Assembly: GCA_039583875.1 (NCBI GenBank)
Contig: CM077152.1
Location: forward strand, 20,373,538-20,437,537
Origin: Platanthera guangdongensis
Lineage: Eukaryota > Streptophyta > Magnoliopsida > Asparagales > Orchidaceae
Reading direction: 5' to 3'
Length of the DNA: 64,000 bases
Part shown: piece after piece, positions 1 through 11,482 of the stretch
Layout of the letters: each line of letters starts with the position of its first letter
How positions within the stretch are numbered: position 1 is the first letter of the stretch
Made by a program: the position numbers and the translations under genes
Notes under the pieces: generated by a model
What the model saw: only the letters and a program-made list of their open reading frames with translations
Database searches by the model: none
What the model was told of the DNA's origin: nothing

Positions 1-127
1 GCACCCGTGTCGAATAGAGTGTGTGCGGGCTTGCCGTAAATGAAGATGATGCCTGAGATTGAATATTTGCTTAGAGTTCTATTTTCTGGTTTTACTGCCT
101 AGTCTTTAATAATTCAAGTTCATGAAA

Positions 128-1345
128 CTATTTTCTAGGAAGAAAAGTAGTTAAGTAAAAAAAAGGAAAACTTTTGGTCGTAACGGTAATAACTTGCTCC
201 GGGTTCCTGGGTTGAGCCAGTTCCAGTGCATAAATCTGCTGTCCTCCCGGCCTGCGATCTTTACCCTGATATCTGTGTCCTTGGCCACGTCCTCGGCCTC
301 CAAAATGCTGAGTCGGTGGGGCAATCTGTGGTGCTTGTGGAGGCATCCCTCTCACGGGACAGTTTCTCTTGATGTGCCCCACCTGATGGCAGTGGTAACA
401 TTCCGACGGAGCGTAAGCCCCACCTCCCGGTCTCTGCACATCTCTCATCTGAATAGGCTGAGGGGCCATCGTCACCTGCCCCCTCGGCTCCTGCCTCACC
501 TCCTATCGAGGCTGATCCTCCACCTTTTGTACCTCTGGCGGACGACCTCGCCGCTGATCGTTTCGGGCTCCCCGGCTCTGATCCTCCGTTGGCCGTTTCC
601 GGCCTCTGGTGGTGAGCCAATCTGCCTCTAACCTTTTTGCCATCTCCAGAATACGATTGATAGGCCCGTCCGAAACGAAAAGAAGTGCATCCCTCATGTC
701 TTCCCGTAAACCTTTGTAGAACCTCTTGGTGTACGCTGCCTCATCTAGCCGGTAGGAGTCTGCAAAACGGGCCAGATGGTTGAATTCTCGATGGTATTCC
801 ACCACCATCCTGGAACCTTGCTTCAACTGCAAGAAGCGGTCCTCCAGCTCATCTCGGGCCGACTGCGGAACAAAGTGCTCCAACAGCATGAGCCTGAACT
901 CCTCCCACGTAACCTCGGCAGCCTCCCTATCAGCAAAGGTAGTCTCCAGAACTGTCTTCCACCACCGCTTGGCATGGGACTCCAAGCAGGAAACAACCAG
1001 TGGCACCCTCTCCTCCTAAAGGCTCTGTATCCCTGTCAGCATCTCCTCCATGATGTCTAGCCATTCCTCTGTCCGAACTACCCCCTCTGTCCCCAAGTAG
1101 GACGGGGGAGAGAGTCCTCGAAAGATGCTGAGCCAGTTGGCTCCCGGAATAGGCTGCGGAGCCGGGGCCTGTTGGTTCCTAAAGGCTTCCAGGATAGCCG
1201 TCAGAGTCTGTCCCATGTCAGACTGTAGTAATTGAGTGGGAACCGGCGGCGGTGGTGCAACTTCTGGAATCTGTGTAGGCAGTACTGGAGGTTGCGTCAC
1301 AAAATTTATCGTCAGAACTTTTTCAACCTTAACTAAAATGGACAA
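128..1345 (-). pseudogene. Ty3/gypsy gag with two in-frame amber stops
   Basis: Encodes the retrotransposon capsid/nucleocapsid precursor. Three consecutive open segments (1345-1016, 1006-503, 499-128) lie in the same frame and are separated only by TAG codons at 1016-1018 and 503-505. The middle segment has the gag (retrotrans_gag) core, with the RWW motif near 960 and a region of the ERFLQLKQGS type. The last segment has a CCHC zinc knuckle (CYHCHQVGHIKRNC, about 359-400). Reading continues to a short tail after the ITVTTK region, where protease would normally follow, and then stops. Two nonsense codons without frameshift suggest a fairly young, dead copy. Readthrough is not supported by anything else. 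Confidence 0.82.
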
Positions 1346-1463
1346 TTATATATGTGATCCCCACATGGGCATACCACTGCTTCCGCTGCTTAGTTTGTCC
1401 CCAAACTAAACTCGCGCGGGGGTGACCCAGGGGTTGTGGACTGTTACTTTTGGATCGAGGTTT

Positions 1464-1476
1464 GCCTCTGATACCA
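1464..1476 (-). promoter_or_regulatory. Primer-binding site (initiator-Met tRNA)
   Basis: On the minus strand this reads TGGTATCAGAGGC, the standard plant PBS complementary to the 3' end of initiator-Met tRNA, two bases downstream of the LTR end at 1479. It fixes the orientation of the element and the inner LTR boundary. Confidence 0.85.
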
Positions 1477-2803
1477 CTTGTAAGACCCCTCTTTTTTTTT
1501 CCTTTAAAACCTCGGGGTCTTAGGCCCAGAACCGCCGCCTTGCGGTGACACCTTCGCACCCGGGAAGGTCGACACTACAAGACGCCGATCCTGCCGGCCA
1601 AATCGATCGCAGCTGACGCTAAAGTAGCAGTACAAGAGAAGACAAGTCCACAGCATAACACATATATATATATAAAAATCTCCACGAAGGGAGTGTCCAT
1701 AGAATAGTAAAGTGTACAGAAATAAAAAGGGCTGAAGCCCGGTACATCAATATCCTCACTACAGATCTCTCATGCGGAAGCAAAACAAAACAACTACTAG
1801 AAGTCGGAACTCACGGTCCCAGCTGGCTGTACTCCTGAGCTAGACTGCCCTATCTCCAACTGCACCGGTCTCCTGGGCTGCTCCTCCATACTCGGCTCCA
1901 CGATCCCCTAATATGATGTGGTTCGAAAACCATTAGTCTAAAAGACTAAGCCCTATCGTCCCCCACCCCTTCCCCCATGCTCCTAGGCACCGAGCGGGGA
2001 GGAAGAAAGGAAAGGACGTGAAAGAGGAGAGAAATCAAAAACAGGTGACAGGGGGACCTAGCTAGCAATTTATAATCAGGTTATAATGAGTAAAGTAAGA
2101 AAGGAATATAACCTTCACTTATGTGAATACACATAAGCCAAGGGATCTTCTACAAGGCTCCCATCGTATAAAATGTCCCATACCACTTTATACGTTGGGG
2201 TGTCGGTTATCACAAACAGCATATAAATATTGAAATAACCTTAATTTATAAACTTGCCCACACAAGCTTATAGATCAAGGGGTCGTTTTGCAGGGCCTAA
2301 TGTATAAGCGTCCCATACCACTTATACTTTAGGTGTCAGGGTTAAATGGATCGATTATGCTATGACATGCAGGTGGGTATGATGGACATGCAAGTGCAAC
2401 ACACACACAACGACTCTGTGATCACAGACCTTTAGTTCCCACTTTTTGAGAGCTAGCATCACTCTCGGGTACCACCGCTGTGGCTACGGCAGCAGCGGAG
2501 CGGGCGTCTCCACTTCTAGGCCGGTATGCACACTACCAAGCCTTAGACCCCTCTCATACGCCTCTGTACACGTCCAAGGTGCACTCTAGAGTCTCGCGTA
2601 CGTACTTTGCTGACAACCCGTCAGTCTTGTTGGGTCGGATGTGCGTTATCGGGGGTCGTCCTCCAGACCGCAGTGTAAAACAACCCACTGGCCCCTCTAA
2701 CTCTCACAACCGCCTGGTGCACCGTACTGCCATCGGTGTGACGAACGGCCAGTACCGCATGCCCCGCCACTAGATTTATGCACATGCAAGTTTATCGTAT
2801 CAG

Positions 2804-2935
2804 AACCGAGCCAAAGCTCCCCGGACCATCCCGTCCGTCACAAGTATCAACCGAGCCAAAGCTCCCCGGACCATCCCGTCCGTCACAAGTATCAACCGAG
2901 CCAAAGCTTGTCGGACCGAAACGTCCGTCTCTTAT
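2804..2935. repeat. 45-bp tandem repeat, three copies
   Basis: Units begin at 2804, 2849 and 2894 with AACCGAGCCAAAGCT. The first two are identical by eye and the third diverges in its second half. It lies inside the long LTR. Confidence 0.9.
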
Positions 2936-4479
2936 TCCAAATCTCATCCCTTTGAACACCGCGGGATGGCGCCCCTTTGAACACCTCGGGACGACTTAAC
3001 CATTTCCAATACTTGTCCAACTAATGAGTGCAGTGTGAAACCCTATTTACTAAATTACTCTTTTGATTTGTTCTTTAAGGTTTACGTTAACCCAGGACTG
3101 CCCCCGGTATTCCCTGTGAAGGGCTCTCAAGGGGCACTAGGAACTGTGTTGGGATTACGCCCAGCGTTCCCTTTCGCAAGGTACTTATTAATATTATTGG
3201 TTGATTTCCTTTACCCATTACCTTCTCATATTGCGATAGGCTAATCCTAAGGTAGTTTAGACCTTTCACTCTCGCGGGCACGACGATCTTTCGTCGAACT
3301 CGCTTACCTTCTAACACACATCCACACGATTCCCACCACTCCTTAGAACTTTCTAGGTGACTCATCCACTATTATTCAAACAATTCAACACGACTAACTC
3401 CACCCTATTCCAACTCTTATCCTAATACAACTTTTCCCCAAATTACTATTTGCAGACCGACCTATACTGAGTGATGTTCATGATAGGATGTCCTTCGAGT
3501 TTTCATCCGAATGACCTAGGATTATTACTGGTGTCCTATCATGACATAAATGATTAAATTCCAGAATATTATATTTTTCTCAATTAATCTCCTATTTAAA
3601 TAATTTCTTACAAATGTCAATTATTGCCAAGTTGATCATGAAGTATCTTAAATTATGATCCCACTGACCCAAGGAATTTTTCATAAGTTGTAGAATGGTA
3701 AAATAATACTGTAAGCCAAGTTTTATAATTTTCTCTTCAATGTTTTCTATTTATCTCCTAAATAATTCAAAATTCACATATTGGATATTTTTCAAAGGAG
3801 GTATAAGGAATTCATTTCCAAAAATTCTAAGAAATTTCCAGCAAGCTCATAATGTTAAAAGAGTGCCACAAACAGAATTTCACTAATTTTCAAGTAACAA
3901 TGGCTATAAACTTTTATTTCTAAATAATTTACCAAAATGCCATTATGAAGATCTAAAAATTTGTGGTTCATCCAAAAATGCTGAGAAACTTAATCAAGGC
4001 TATTTATACTCAGATATGTCATCAATAATTTTTTCATAATTTTCTACTGAGTATTTGCAATAATTCTAAATTAAATGAAATAAGGGCAAAAATGTAATTT
4101 CCACATTCCTCTTATCAGTATTCCTCAAACAAAGACATAAAATTTTTAGGAGTTAAACATGTCATGATATTATTCTTGACAAAATTTGGGGAAATAACTA
4201 AGTGACAACCTAATTTCAACATTTATTCTTCAAAAGTCCTATTAATTCAATAATTCCAAATAATGGGATTTTTGATTCCAAAAATCCCGTTATTTCAATG
4301 AGGGGTAAAAATCATCCTAATAGGCCACTGAAATTAATTACATGAATTTAGCATGATCCAAATGGGCCTAATACTCAAAATTTCAAAAATTACTATTGGC
4401 ACACCAAGCCTAAGCATGTTCATCATTTGCATGTGGGATTACCCACCATACATTGGTCCAAACTTGATGAAATTTAAAA

Positions 4480-5050
4480 CATATATTTATAATGTCCTGA
4501 AGGACAAGCCACCAAATTTGGGGCATTTTAGAGTTGAATTAACCCAAGAATCACCTAAACAAACCTAGGGGTAATTTGGTAATTTCACCATAATTTTAAT
4601 TACAATAAATCCCAATTTTTGGGCAGGGCCTAAATATGCCATAAACCAGTTACATACCAAAATATCAAGTCATTTGGGCCTCTGGATGGGCTTGGGAATC
4701 CCTTTCAAATTTCTGCATTTGTGCTATTTGCAGCCCAAGACCATTTAATTTTTTTGATCTTGCATGTGAGATATCTCAACATGCAGAGGGTTAAATTGTC
4801 TAATTTTTCTACCATAGGTATAATATACCACTAAGGGCAGGCCACCAAAATTTGGGGCATTTTGGAGTTGATATGCTCCAAATATCAACAAAATATAATT
4901 TATCATATTTGGACTAAAACTATAGCATTATATTCCCCAAAAATTTCCATTTTTGGGGAGGGACTAGATATTCCTAATTAAGCCATATGCCCAAAATTTC
5001 AGCCCATTTGGACTTAGGGTTTGGGGAGGGCACCCATTTTAGTTTCTGCC
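4480..5050. repeat. Diverged internal duplication in LTR
   Basis: Two blocks about 330 bp apart share ordered motifs: GCCACCAAATTTGGGGCATTTT near 4508 matches GCCACCAAAATTTGGGGCA near 4840, and a block of the type CCCAATTTTTGGGCAGGG near 4610 matches one of the type CATTTTTGGGGAGGG near 4948. This suggests an old tandem duplication inside the LTR. Confidence 0.55.
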
Positions 5051-6159
5051 CTACTCTAGGACCAGCCCTAGGAAAATGGCTCTATAGGGCAGTACACTTA
5101 ACCAAAAATTATGTGTAACATGTCATATTAAAGGTGACTCCAAGACCTACATATTTCATGTTGAGATCATTTTATGCAAAAGGCTGTAAGTGCCATAAAA
5201 TTGGCATGCAAAGGTCGGTTATAAAATACATACAATGACACTATTCATTTAATTATATAATTCCAGGATTTAATATATATGCATGGCACTAATCTTAAAG
5301 CAGATGAACGGCTACTGTATTTCTTCTCCAAACCGACTGGTTCTCTGCCCGAACTTCACGGGGCTTTTCCCGGCCGCCTCCGGCGGTGCCTCCACCGGCC
5401 AACTTCTCCTCTCCCCTCACGGTGGTGGGGGCGAGCTTTTCCGGCGGCTAGGGCGGCCGGAGGTGGCGGCGCCACCTCACCCGAAGCTTGCAAAACGGCC
5501 ATTAATGGATGAAAATGAAGATTTGGATTCGTGCTCATTCGAGCCCGAACCCTAACCTAAACATCCCTAAGATCTATACATGAAGAGAGAGGTGAGGGAG
5601 GACCTTCCCGGCGGCCTTGCAACGTGAGGAGCGGCGGGGAACCATGGCGGCGGTGGCGGCGCTTCTCCCTTGGTTTTCACGGCCAAGCTCGGGTTCAGCT
5701 CCAGGCTCGGCCTCTCTATCTCTCTCTGCTACTCTCCTGGTCCTGAGGGTGATGAAGTGAGGGGGAAGAAGTGGTGAGATGAAGTAACAAAAGGGGGTGA
5801 TAATTCCTATGTGAGAGGTGGTGGGTTTGCCTTGTTTTTGTCACCAAGCATGCATGGGTGGGTCCCACTCCATTCCAGCTCCTCCTCATGACTTCCAAGG
5901 GTCGGCCATCCCATGTGGGGGCTGATGGCATGGGTCCAAGTGGCTTATTCCACTAAATACCCTTAAATATACCCCTTTCTCTCTCCTAAATTATTCTTTA
6001 ATTTTGAGATTCTCTCTCTCTCTCTCCTAGTCACTAAGTTGGCTGGTAAATCTCATATTGGCAGCCCACATGTTTATTTCATCCACCAAAATATTGTTAG
6101 CCCAAGTGAGTTGGGCTTGAGCTTGAGTTAGCCCATTTGGGCTAGCTTGACCCAAACCT

Positions 6160-6690
6160 AGGGTAGGGTTGACTTAGGTCAATTTGGTCTTTGAGGTTGG
6201 CCCAAATGGGTCCTTGGTGACTCATTGGCCTCCCCTAAGGCCTAGGTAGGATTGTATTGGCCCTTTAGAGGTCACTTGACCCTTAAGTAGGGTACCTTGA
6301 CTACTTTAGGGCTAGAGTTGACTTTGGTCAACTTAGCCTTTTTGGTTGGCCCCAATGGGTCCTTGGTGACCCGTTGGCCTCTCACTATGGTTAAGAAGGT
6401 ATGTGTGGGGTCCACTTGGCTAAGGGGACTTCAATTGGCCCTTGTGTAGGCCAGTTTGACCCAATGTAGGCTAGGTTGACCCATTTAGGGTTATAGTTGA
6501 CTTTGGTCAACTTAGCCTCTTGGGTGGACCCCAATGGGTTCTAGGTGACCCATTGACCTCGCTCTAGGGTTAGGTGGGCTTGGGTGGGGTCCACTTGGCT
6601 TGGGGATGGTCAATTGACCCTAAGTAGGTTGGTTTGACCCATTTAGGGTTAGGGTTGACTTGGGTCAACTTAACCCTTTTGACTGCCATC
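6160..6690. repeat. Degenerate GTTGACTTTGGTCAACTT repeats
   Basis: Four copies of a unit of about 145-180 bp begin near 6170, 6314, 6493 and 6654. Each has a GTTGAC..GGTCAAC palindrome-like core followed by a stretch of the type GGCCCCAATGGGTCCTTGGTGACCC. It lies in the U3 side of the long LTR (minus orientation). Confidence 0.65.
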
Positions 6691-6936
6691 CATGGGTCCT
6701 TATTGATCTAATGGATCTTACCATGGTTTGATGAGAACATGGTGGGGTCTTGAAGTCTTGGTGATGCCCCATGGTTATCTTAAACAAAGGTTCAGGAATT
6801 TACTATTTGCAGACCATAGTGGTCTCACCCACATTCTTAGGTTTCCTTGGTCTTCTTGGGCTTCCTAGGGTTTTGTCATGACCTAGTCATGGCCAAAAAC
6901 CACACTTAGGGGTCTAGTTGGAAATGGGATGTTACA

Positions 6937-7160
6937 CAGCTGCTCCACCTCGTCCAAAATCGCCCGGTGGATCGCGGAGTGGGTCAAAAGGAAAACCGGA
7001 CCCGCAAGAAAAGAGAAACGGATAAGGGCAACCCGTCCAGCAAGGGAAAGATGCCTATTCCCCCATTGTCGAATTCGAGTTTGCCACTTGATCAACGTGG
7101 TAGCGAAATCGGATTTGGTGAGTTTCCGCATAGCAAGCTTCACCCCCAGGTAGTCGTAAG
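6937..7160 (-). pseudogene. LINE reverse transcriptase fragment
   Basis: The minus strand encodes the end of a plant LINE reverse-transcriptase region: TYDYLGVKLAMRKL, then the KWQTRI and HLSLAGRVALIR motifs, then LDEVEQL. These match the conserved section downstream of the LINE RT catalytic core. The fragment is open but cut on both sides: at 6936 by the gypsy LTR and at 7160 by the copia A LTR, which begins TGTTGAAGATC. No other LINE portion is seen in the window, so it is a relic serving as insertion target for two LTR elements. Confidence 0.8.
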
Positions 7161-8725
7161 TGTTGAAGATCATGAAGTGAAAGTGGTGGACTGGGTGACG
7201 TGGGCGACCTGTCCGCGCGGCCTGTGCGGAGAGGACTGGCGGCTTGCCAGGTCAGCAATGGTGCTGCAGTCGGCTTTTGCTATGGCGGCCTGGGCGGTCT
7301 GTTCACGCGGACTGTGCGGACAGAGGAGGCGGGTTGCCAGGCCGGGTTGTGTTCAGTCGACATTTGGTTCCCAGGATGTAACCAGGCAGATATGATTGCT
7401 ATTCGCGGAGCTCGCCAAGACTGGCGAGGTGCGGACTCGGTGGAAGTTCGCGGAGTCTGGGCTGTGGACTGGACCAGAGCTTGGGAGATCTACATGGCAT
7501 GTTCCTTGGTCTAGCTCTGGTGGCGCAGTTGGTGGAAACTGCGGAGTTCGCCGGATGGAGCGGACTTGTGATGGAGTTCGCCAGGTTGAGCAGACTGTAG
7601 CCGGAGTTCGCCAGACAGAGCAGATTGGTGATGGAGTTCGTCGGCTCCAGTGAACTAGTACCGAGTTCGCCGGTTTGTGTGTACTGGTCAGTGGTATGGA
7701 CGGTGTGTGTTTGAGGCTTCCAGGATTACTCAGTCCGGGAGACCGTGCAGCTTGCACAGACAGGTTCTTTGTCCGTCAAGCTCGACAACAATCAGCCTTG
7801 TGCTGAGGGTGCAAGCTCGGGGTGAGAGGACTAAAGCTGTGTCCTCTGCTACGTGCGGACTAGAGCAGTGTCCGCTGGGATGCAGACTTGATTTCTATCC
7901 GACCTCTTTGATGTCAGGCGGATAGGCTGGTGTCCGACCTTGTTTATGCGGGCTGGGTGGACTGCTTTGTGCTATCTGCGGGCTGGGGTGGTGTTTTTAT
8001 TCACCAGGGCGGTGATCACACTCCTCTCTGTGCTTATAAATAGAACACCATTGTGACAACATAATTAACTGAATGAACAGTAAGTAGGACTTGGGTTAAT
8101 TGTTGCGGCCTCGAATTTCTGTCCGCGCGGTTTGAGAAGGATAACCTGTTTATTGTTTGCAAGTTGTGCGACTAGCACTGAGAAGTCAGGTCTTTGGTGC
8201 TGACTGTGGTCAGGGATCAGTGGATCTTGCAGTTTACAATCATTGGTTTGCAGCAGGTCACAGTTGTGGCCAGTCGGTCTTCACTCCTTCAGCTTTCCCA
8301 GTTCAATAACTTGTCTGCTGGTCTCGGCGGTCTGTTCTTCAGTTCGACAACATTGTTCACGATATAACTGGCGGTTAGGCGACTTCAACGGTTAAGCGAC
8401 TTGTAGTTTGCAGACAGCTCTTCTTCAGCTTGAATAACGGGTAGTCCGCGCGACCTCGCGGTCTCGGCGGACTTCGCTGTTCTGTTCGGCAAGGGTGGCG
8501 GTATCGGTGGCTCGGCTTCTGTCCTCCCGGCTTCTTGTTTTTTTTGTTCTCTGCTTTCTTGTTTTACTTGGCGAAATCATGTCTCGCCGTGTATACTTCT
8601 TGCTGTAAAGAAGATTGTTAATACATGACTTGCGTGTTACTTTTCTTGCATCTGGTTTATTAAGCTTGATTATGGTTGAAGTGTTCCTGCGTTTGGTTTC
8701 CTTTTTCCGCTCAATCAAGGTGTCA
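7161..8725 (+). repeat. Copia A 5' LTR
   Basis: Starts TGTTGAAG at 7161. The most likely end is GTGTCA at 8725, about 25 bp before the PBS, though the exact 3' end is uncertain. A TATA box (CTTATAAATAG, 8033-8043) marks the U3/R side. A cluster of GGAGTTCGCC motifs at intervals of about 30-38 bp (7540-7660) forms an imperfect tandem repeat in U3. Confidence 0.6.
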
Positions 8726-8729
8726 CCTT

Positions 8730-8766
8730 GATAGCTCTGAAAGCCTGACTTGGTATCAGAGCTATC
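8730..8766 (+). promoter_or_regulatory. PBS embedded in an 11-bp perfect hairpin
   Basis: The primer-binding site TGGTATCAGAGC is at 8751-8762. GATAGCTCTGA (8730-8740) is exactly complementary to TCAGAGCTATC (8756-8766), with a 15-nt loop. The RNA could therefore fold so that most of the PBS is paired. Confidence 0.75.
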
Positions 8767-9015
8767 TCTTTGATCATCTTGAGAAATTTTAACATTAAGA
8801 TCCAACAAAACGTATCGGTGATATTTTAAAATAAACATACAAAAAATACCACGATGATATACAATATGATAAGGTCAGGAATACTTTCAGGGCAACGAAA
8901 CATTGATGACAAAGTAAATCTAAATATTTATGATTGTATGGTTAATTATAGATGAAATGGGGTATATAAATGAACTGAAATTAATTTCTATTCAAATCGA
9001 ACTATAAACAATATT

Positions 9016-9153
9016 TGTTAGGTATTTGGGTAATATGTTCGTGCATGTCAAGATCAACTCGAAAAGATTTATTAGGTTTCGTGTCGTTGTAGGGCAAGAC
9101 TTTACGCTGAAAATACTATAAATAATCATTTAATGAATTATTGTGAATTATCT
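9016..9153 (+). repeat. Copia B 5' LTR (short)
   Basis: TGTTAGGTATTTGGGTAATA at 9016 matches 16497 onward. Shared motifs run through CTATAAATA (TATA-like) to about GAATTATC near 9152. The end is approximate, giving a length of about 140 bp. Confidence 0.65.
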
Positions 9154-9424
9154 TTAATTGTTCTCTGTTGTCGCCTTTTAATTAGTGGAGATCTATAATT
9201 GTTCTCTGTTGTGCATTGGTTTTTCCCAACTGAAGTGTGGTTTGCGCCACTTGGGGGGAGCAATCATCTTTTTTGTGCCACTGCTTAGCAAGAGAACATT
9301 TAATTTGTGTATTGGATCTGAAGGCATTGTTTTATTCTTGCACGGAATAAATGATTTTGTTATATTTTATTTTTTAGAATCAAGCACGATATCAAATAAA
9401 AGTGTGTTCGATACCGTCAAATTG

Positions 9425-9840
9425 TAGTCATTCGACGTCACTGACTTTCTCAACTGGAAAATACTAGTTCAACTAAGAATGAAGGAACGAGAATTTTTTT
9501 GTACAGTTCATAGTGATTTCGCCACTACCCGCGAGGATATGGACAATTACCAGTGGAACAAGGATGGGGATTTCTACAGTGACTATATCATTGAGCTGGA
9601 AAACTTGTGTCTCAAGCTGGAGGGCGAACATTCAAAATATGAATGATAATTTTTTTGTATACCTCATTCTGCGCAAGCTGTCTCCTAAGTGGATCTCCTT
9701 CAATACTGAAATGCACAGACTGAAGGATAAAATCACACTAGATGAACTCAAAAGGTTCATCTACATTGAAATAAGTTGGGTGAAGTTTGAAATAAGTTGC
9801 TCAGCCATCACAGACTATCAACTTCATTTCTCGACCTAAC
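9425..9840 (+). pseudogene. Copia B gag remnant
   Basis: Plus-strand reading gives FDVTDFLNWKILVQLRMK near 9430, then a DGDFYSDYIIELENL block, two stops near 9643, and FVYLILRKLSPKW with LKRFIYIE downstream. These align in order with copia C gag (FNDWKLNTQFGMK, DEDFCRNYLLN, VYKLPSSWYNFKTEM, DLKRFIRIE). The middle of the capsid region is missing by internal deletion, and the frame breaks before a zinc knuckle is reached. This is a dead relic. Confidence 0.72.
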
Positions 9841-11127
9841 AAGCCTTTTCGGAAGCCCCCGACACCTAAGGGTGATACTTATCGTAGTTGACGGTCAAAA
9901 AGTCTTCTCTCAAAAGAAAAAGAGGCAAAAATATATAATATCTTATATATTTACATGAGTACTAGGGTCATAGCCTAAGTTCTTACATAAGCCCGCATGC
10001 TGTACGAGTTCTACAAATAACACCTCACACTCTCTCCCTATCCTGTTTGCTGGTACACACGTCAAGAAATGTTGAAGACGTCAGTAGTGCTTCAGCTCGA
10101 GTAATCCTAACTGTTGGTGCATTCTCCTGCGGTAGGGGGTCACTATGGTGCTCCCTTTCCTGTGAATGATTATTGAAATAACCGTTAGTCACAAGACTAA
10201 GTAGAAATAAATCTCTTCCCCGGGTTTATATCCTACGGACGAGCACACACACATCCAGCAATATGAGATAGTTGAAGCATCAGATAGTTAACACAACATT
10301 TCATATTTTTAAGCTAGGAGCAACGATAAAATAAGAGTAACATAATATAACTGAAATGACAACATCAATAATATCAGTTATAATAAGAGCTCCACTAGCA
10401 CATTAGCACATCATGTATTCACAACTCGTATCCTATCACAGGCATTCACAGCCGCGCACACATCGCAGGCATTCACAGCCGCGCAAAACACCCTATGTCG
10501 ACATAGTTTGGACTGCTTCTGTTCCAGCAGGTTAGCGAGCCCCACGATCCTCAGCGATGTGGTTGTCGGTGATAGTGGCCTGTCCTGCCAATTCTGGGGG
10601 TGGTCGTACTACACAGCCCTAGGCACCCAACGTACAACTCCGTGTACTATTGGATGTGAGCGACACCCGGCGATATAACATTTTGGCCGACCTGTGGAGG
10701 AAAAACCCAACGGGGAAAGATAACGGCCGATCACCCGTGATACCCATCTCCCTTGTCGCCTTGAGTCATCGACCTTCCCGCACTGGTACGAACGGTCTGC
10801 GGAAGGGACTGACCCGTCACAATTCACCGCAAGTAATTTACAAGCAATCAAATGGTTAATTTTACTAGCATACACCAGATCTGTGGTGGCCTACCCTACT
10901 ATGCTTTAATCATTGGGCAATAACACTCAGCTCAACTTTGGACAAGGAGCATGTGAGCACTTTATTTGGGGCTAAACCTGGAGGAATACCTCAACTCTGG
11001 TTATCACAAACTAAGACTCGACCTTAATAGACAACTGCTCGTCAGAGTAGGACCCGAGCTTAAAATAGTAAATTGTGGAAATAGAAAGCGGTAATTGATA
11101 ATGCAAGCTGCATAATTTAAGTGCTGG

Positions 11128-11482
11128 AATGAAATGTGACCAATACAGAACTAGAGTGGTACTGAGTTGAAAGTACTGAATTGAACATGACCAGTACGAG
11201 ACTGGAGTTGAATTGAAAGTACTGAAATGAACTTGACCAGTGTGAGACTGAAGTTGAATTGAAAGTACTGAATTAAACTTGACCAGTATGAGACTGGATT
11301 TGAATTGAAAGTACTGAATTAAACTTGACCAGTACGAGACTGTATCTGAATTGAAAGAACTGAATTAAACTTGACCAGTACGAAACTTGAGTTAAACTAA
11401 AAGTACTGAATTAAACTTGACCAGTACGAGACAGAAGTTGAATTGAAAGTACTGAATTAAACCTGACCAGTACGAGACTAGA
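11128..11482. repeat. 46-bp minisatellite, about eight copies
   Basis: A tandem array with consensus GAATTGAAAGTACTGAATTA followed by AACTTGACCAGTACGAGACT. The period is 46 bp in the best-conserved units (from about 11290) and the 5' copies are more diverged. Confidence 0.85.

Larger units (their letters stand above)
1..6936 (-). mobile_element. Ty3/gypsy element, 5' part (gag, PBS, long LTR)
   Basis: Read on the minus strand, the order is LTR (6936 to 1479), a primer-binding site matching initiator-Met tRNA, a leader, and gag (1345 to 128). Pol would lie beyond the window edge. The gag type and very long LTR suggest a Tekay/Del-like chromovirus, but the lineage is inferred because no RT or integrase is visible. 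The LTR starts exactly where a LINE reverse-transcriptase reading frame breaks off (6937), so the element inserted into that LINE. Bases 1-127 hold no recognisable coding sequence, although protease would be expected just downstream of gag, so the element may be truncated or interrupted there. Confidence 0.8.
1479..6936 (-). repeat. Very long 5' LTR (about 5.46 kb)
   Basis: The ends in plus-strand order are TGTAAGACCCC (1479) and GGGATGTTACA (6936), forming an imperfect terminal inverted repeat of TG...CA type. The inner end abuts the primer-binding site and the outer end abuts a LINE coding frame. Inside are a 45-bp tandem repeat (2804-2935), an AT-rich middle with a diverged internal duplication (about 4480-5050), a GC-rich block (about 5320-5700) and degenerate GGTCAA-containing repeats (about 6160-6690). 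No host gene is recognised; open frames in the GC-rich block look incidental. The second LTR is outside the window, so the length rests on the two boundaries described. Confidence 0.65.
7161..9015 (+). mobile_element. Copia A: 5' LTR, PBS and start of internal region
   Basis: A plus-strand LTR element starts TGTTGAAGATC at 7161, within the LINE frame, and is followed by a perfect initiator-Met primer-binding site at 8751. About 250 bp of internal sequence follows with no clear gag reading frame before it is interrupted at 9016 by the LTR of copia B. No 3' LTR is recognised. The copia assignment is inferred from the LTR start, the PBS and the LTR length (about 1.56 kb). Confidence 0.6.

Noticed and set aside
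1..127. Protease expected after gag on the minus strand
   Set aside because: No protease motif is visible in the 127 bases left at the window edge.
10441..10483. Repeated ATCGCAGGCATTCACAGCCG units considered as a CRISPR-like or satellite repeat
   Set aside because: Only about two copies within an LTR-like region of a plant genome.
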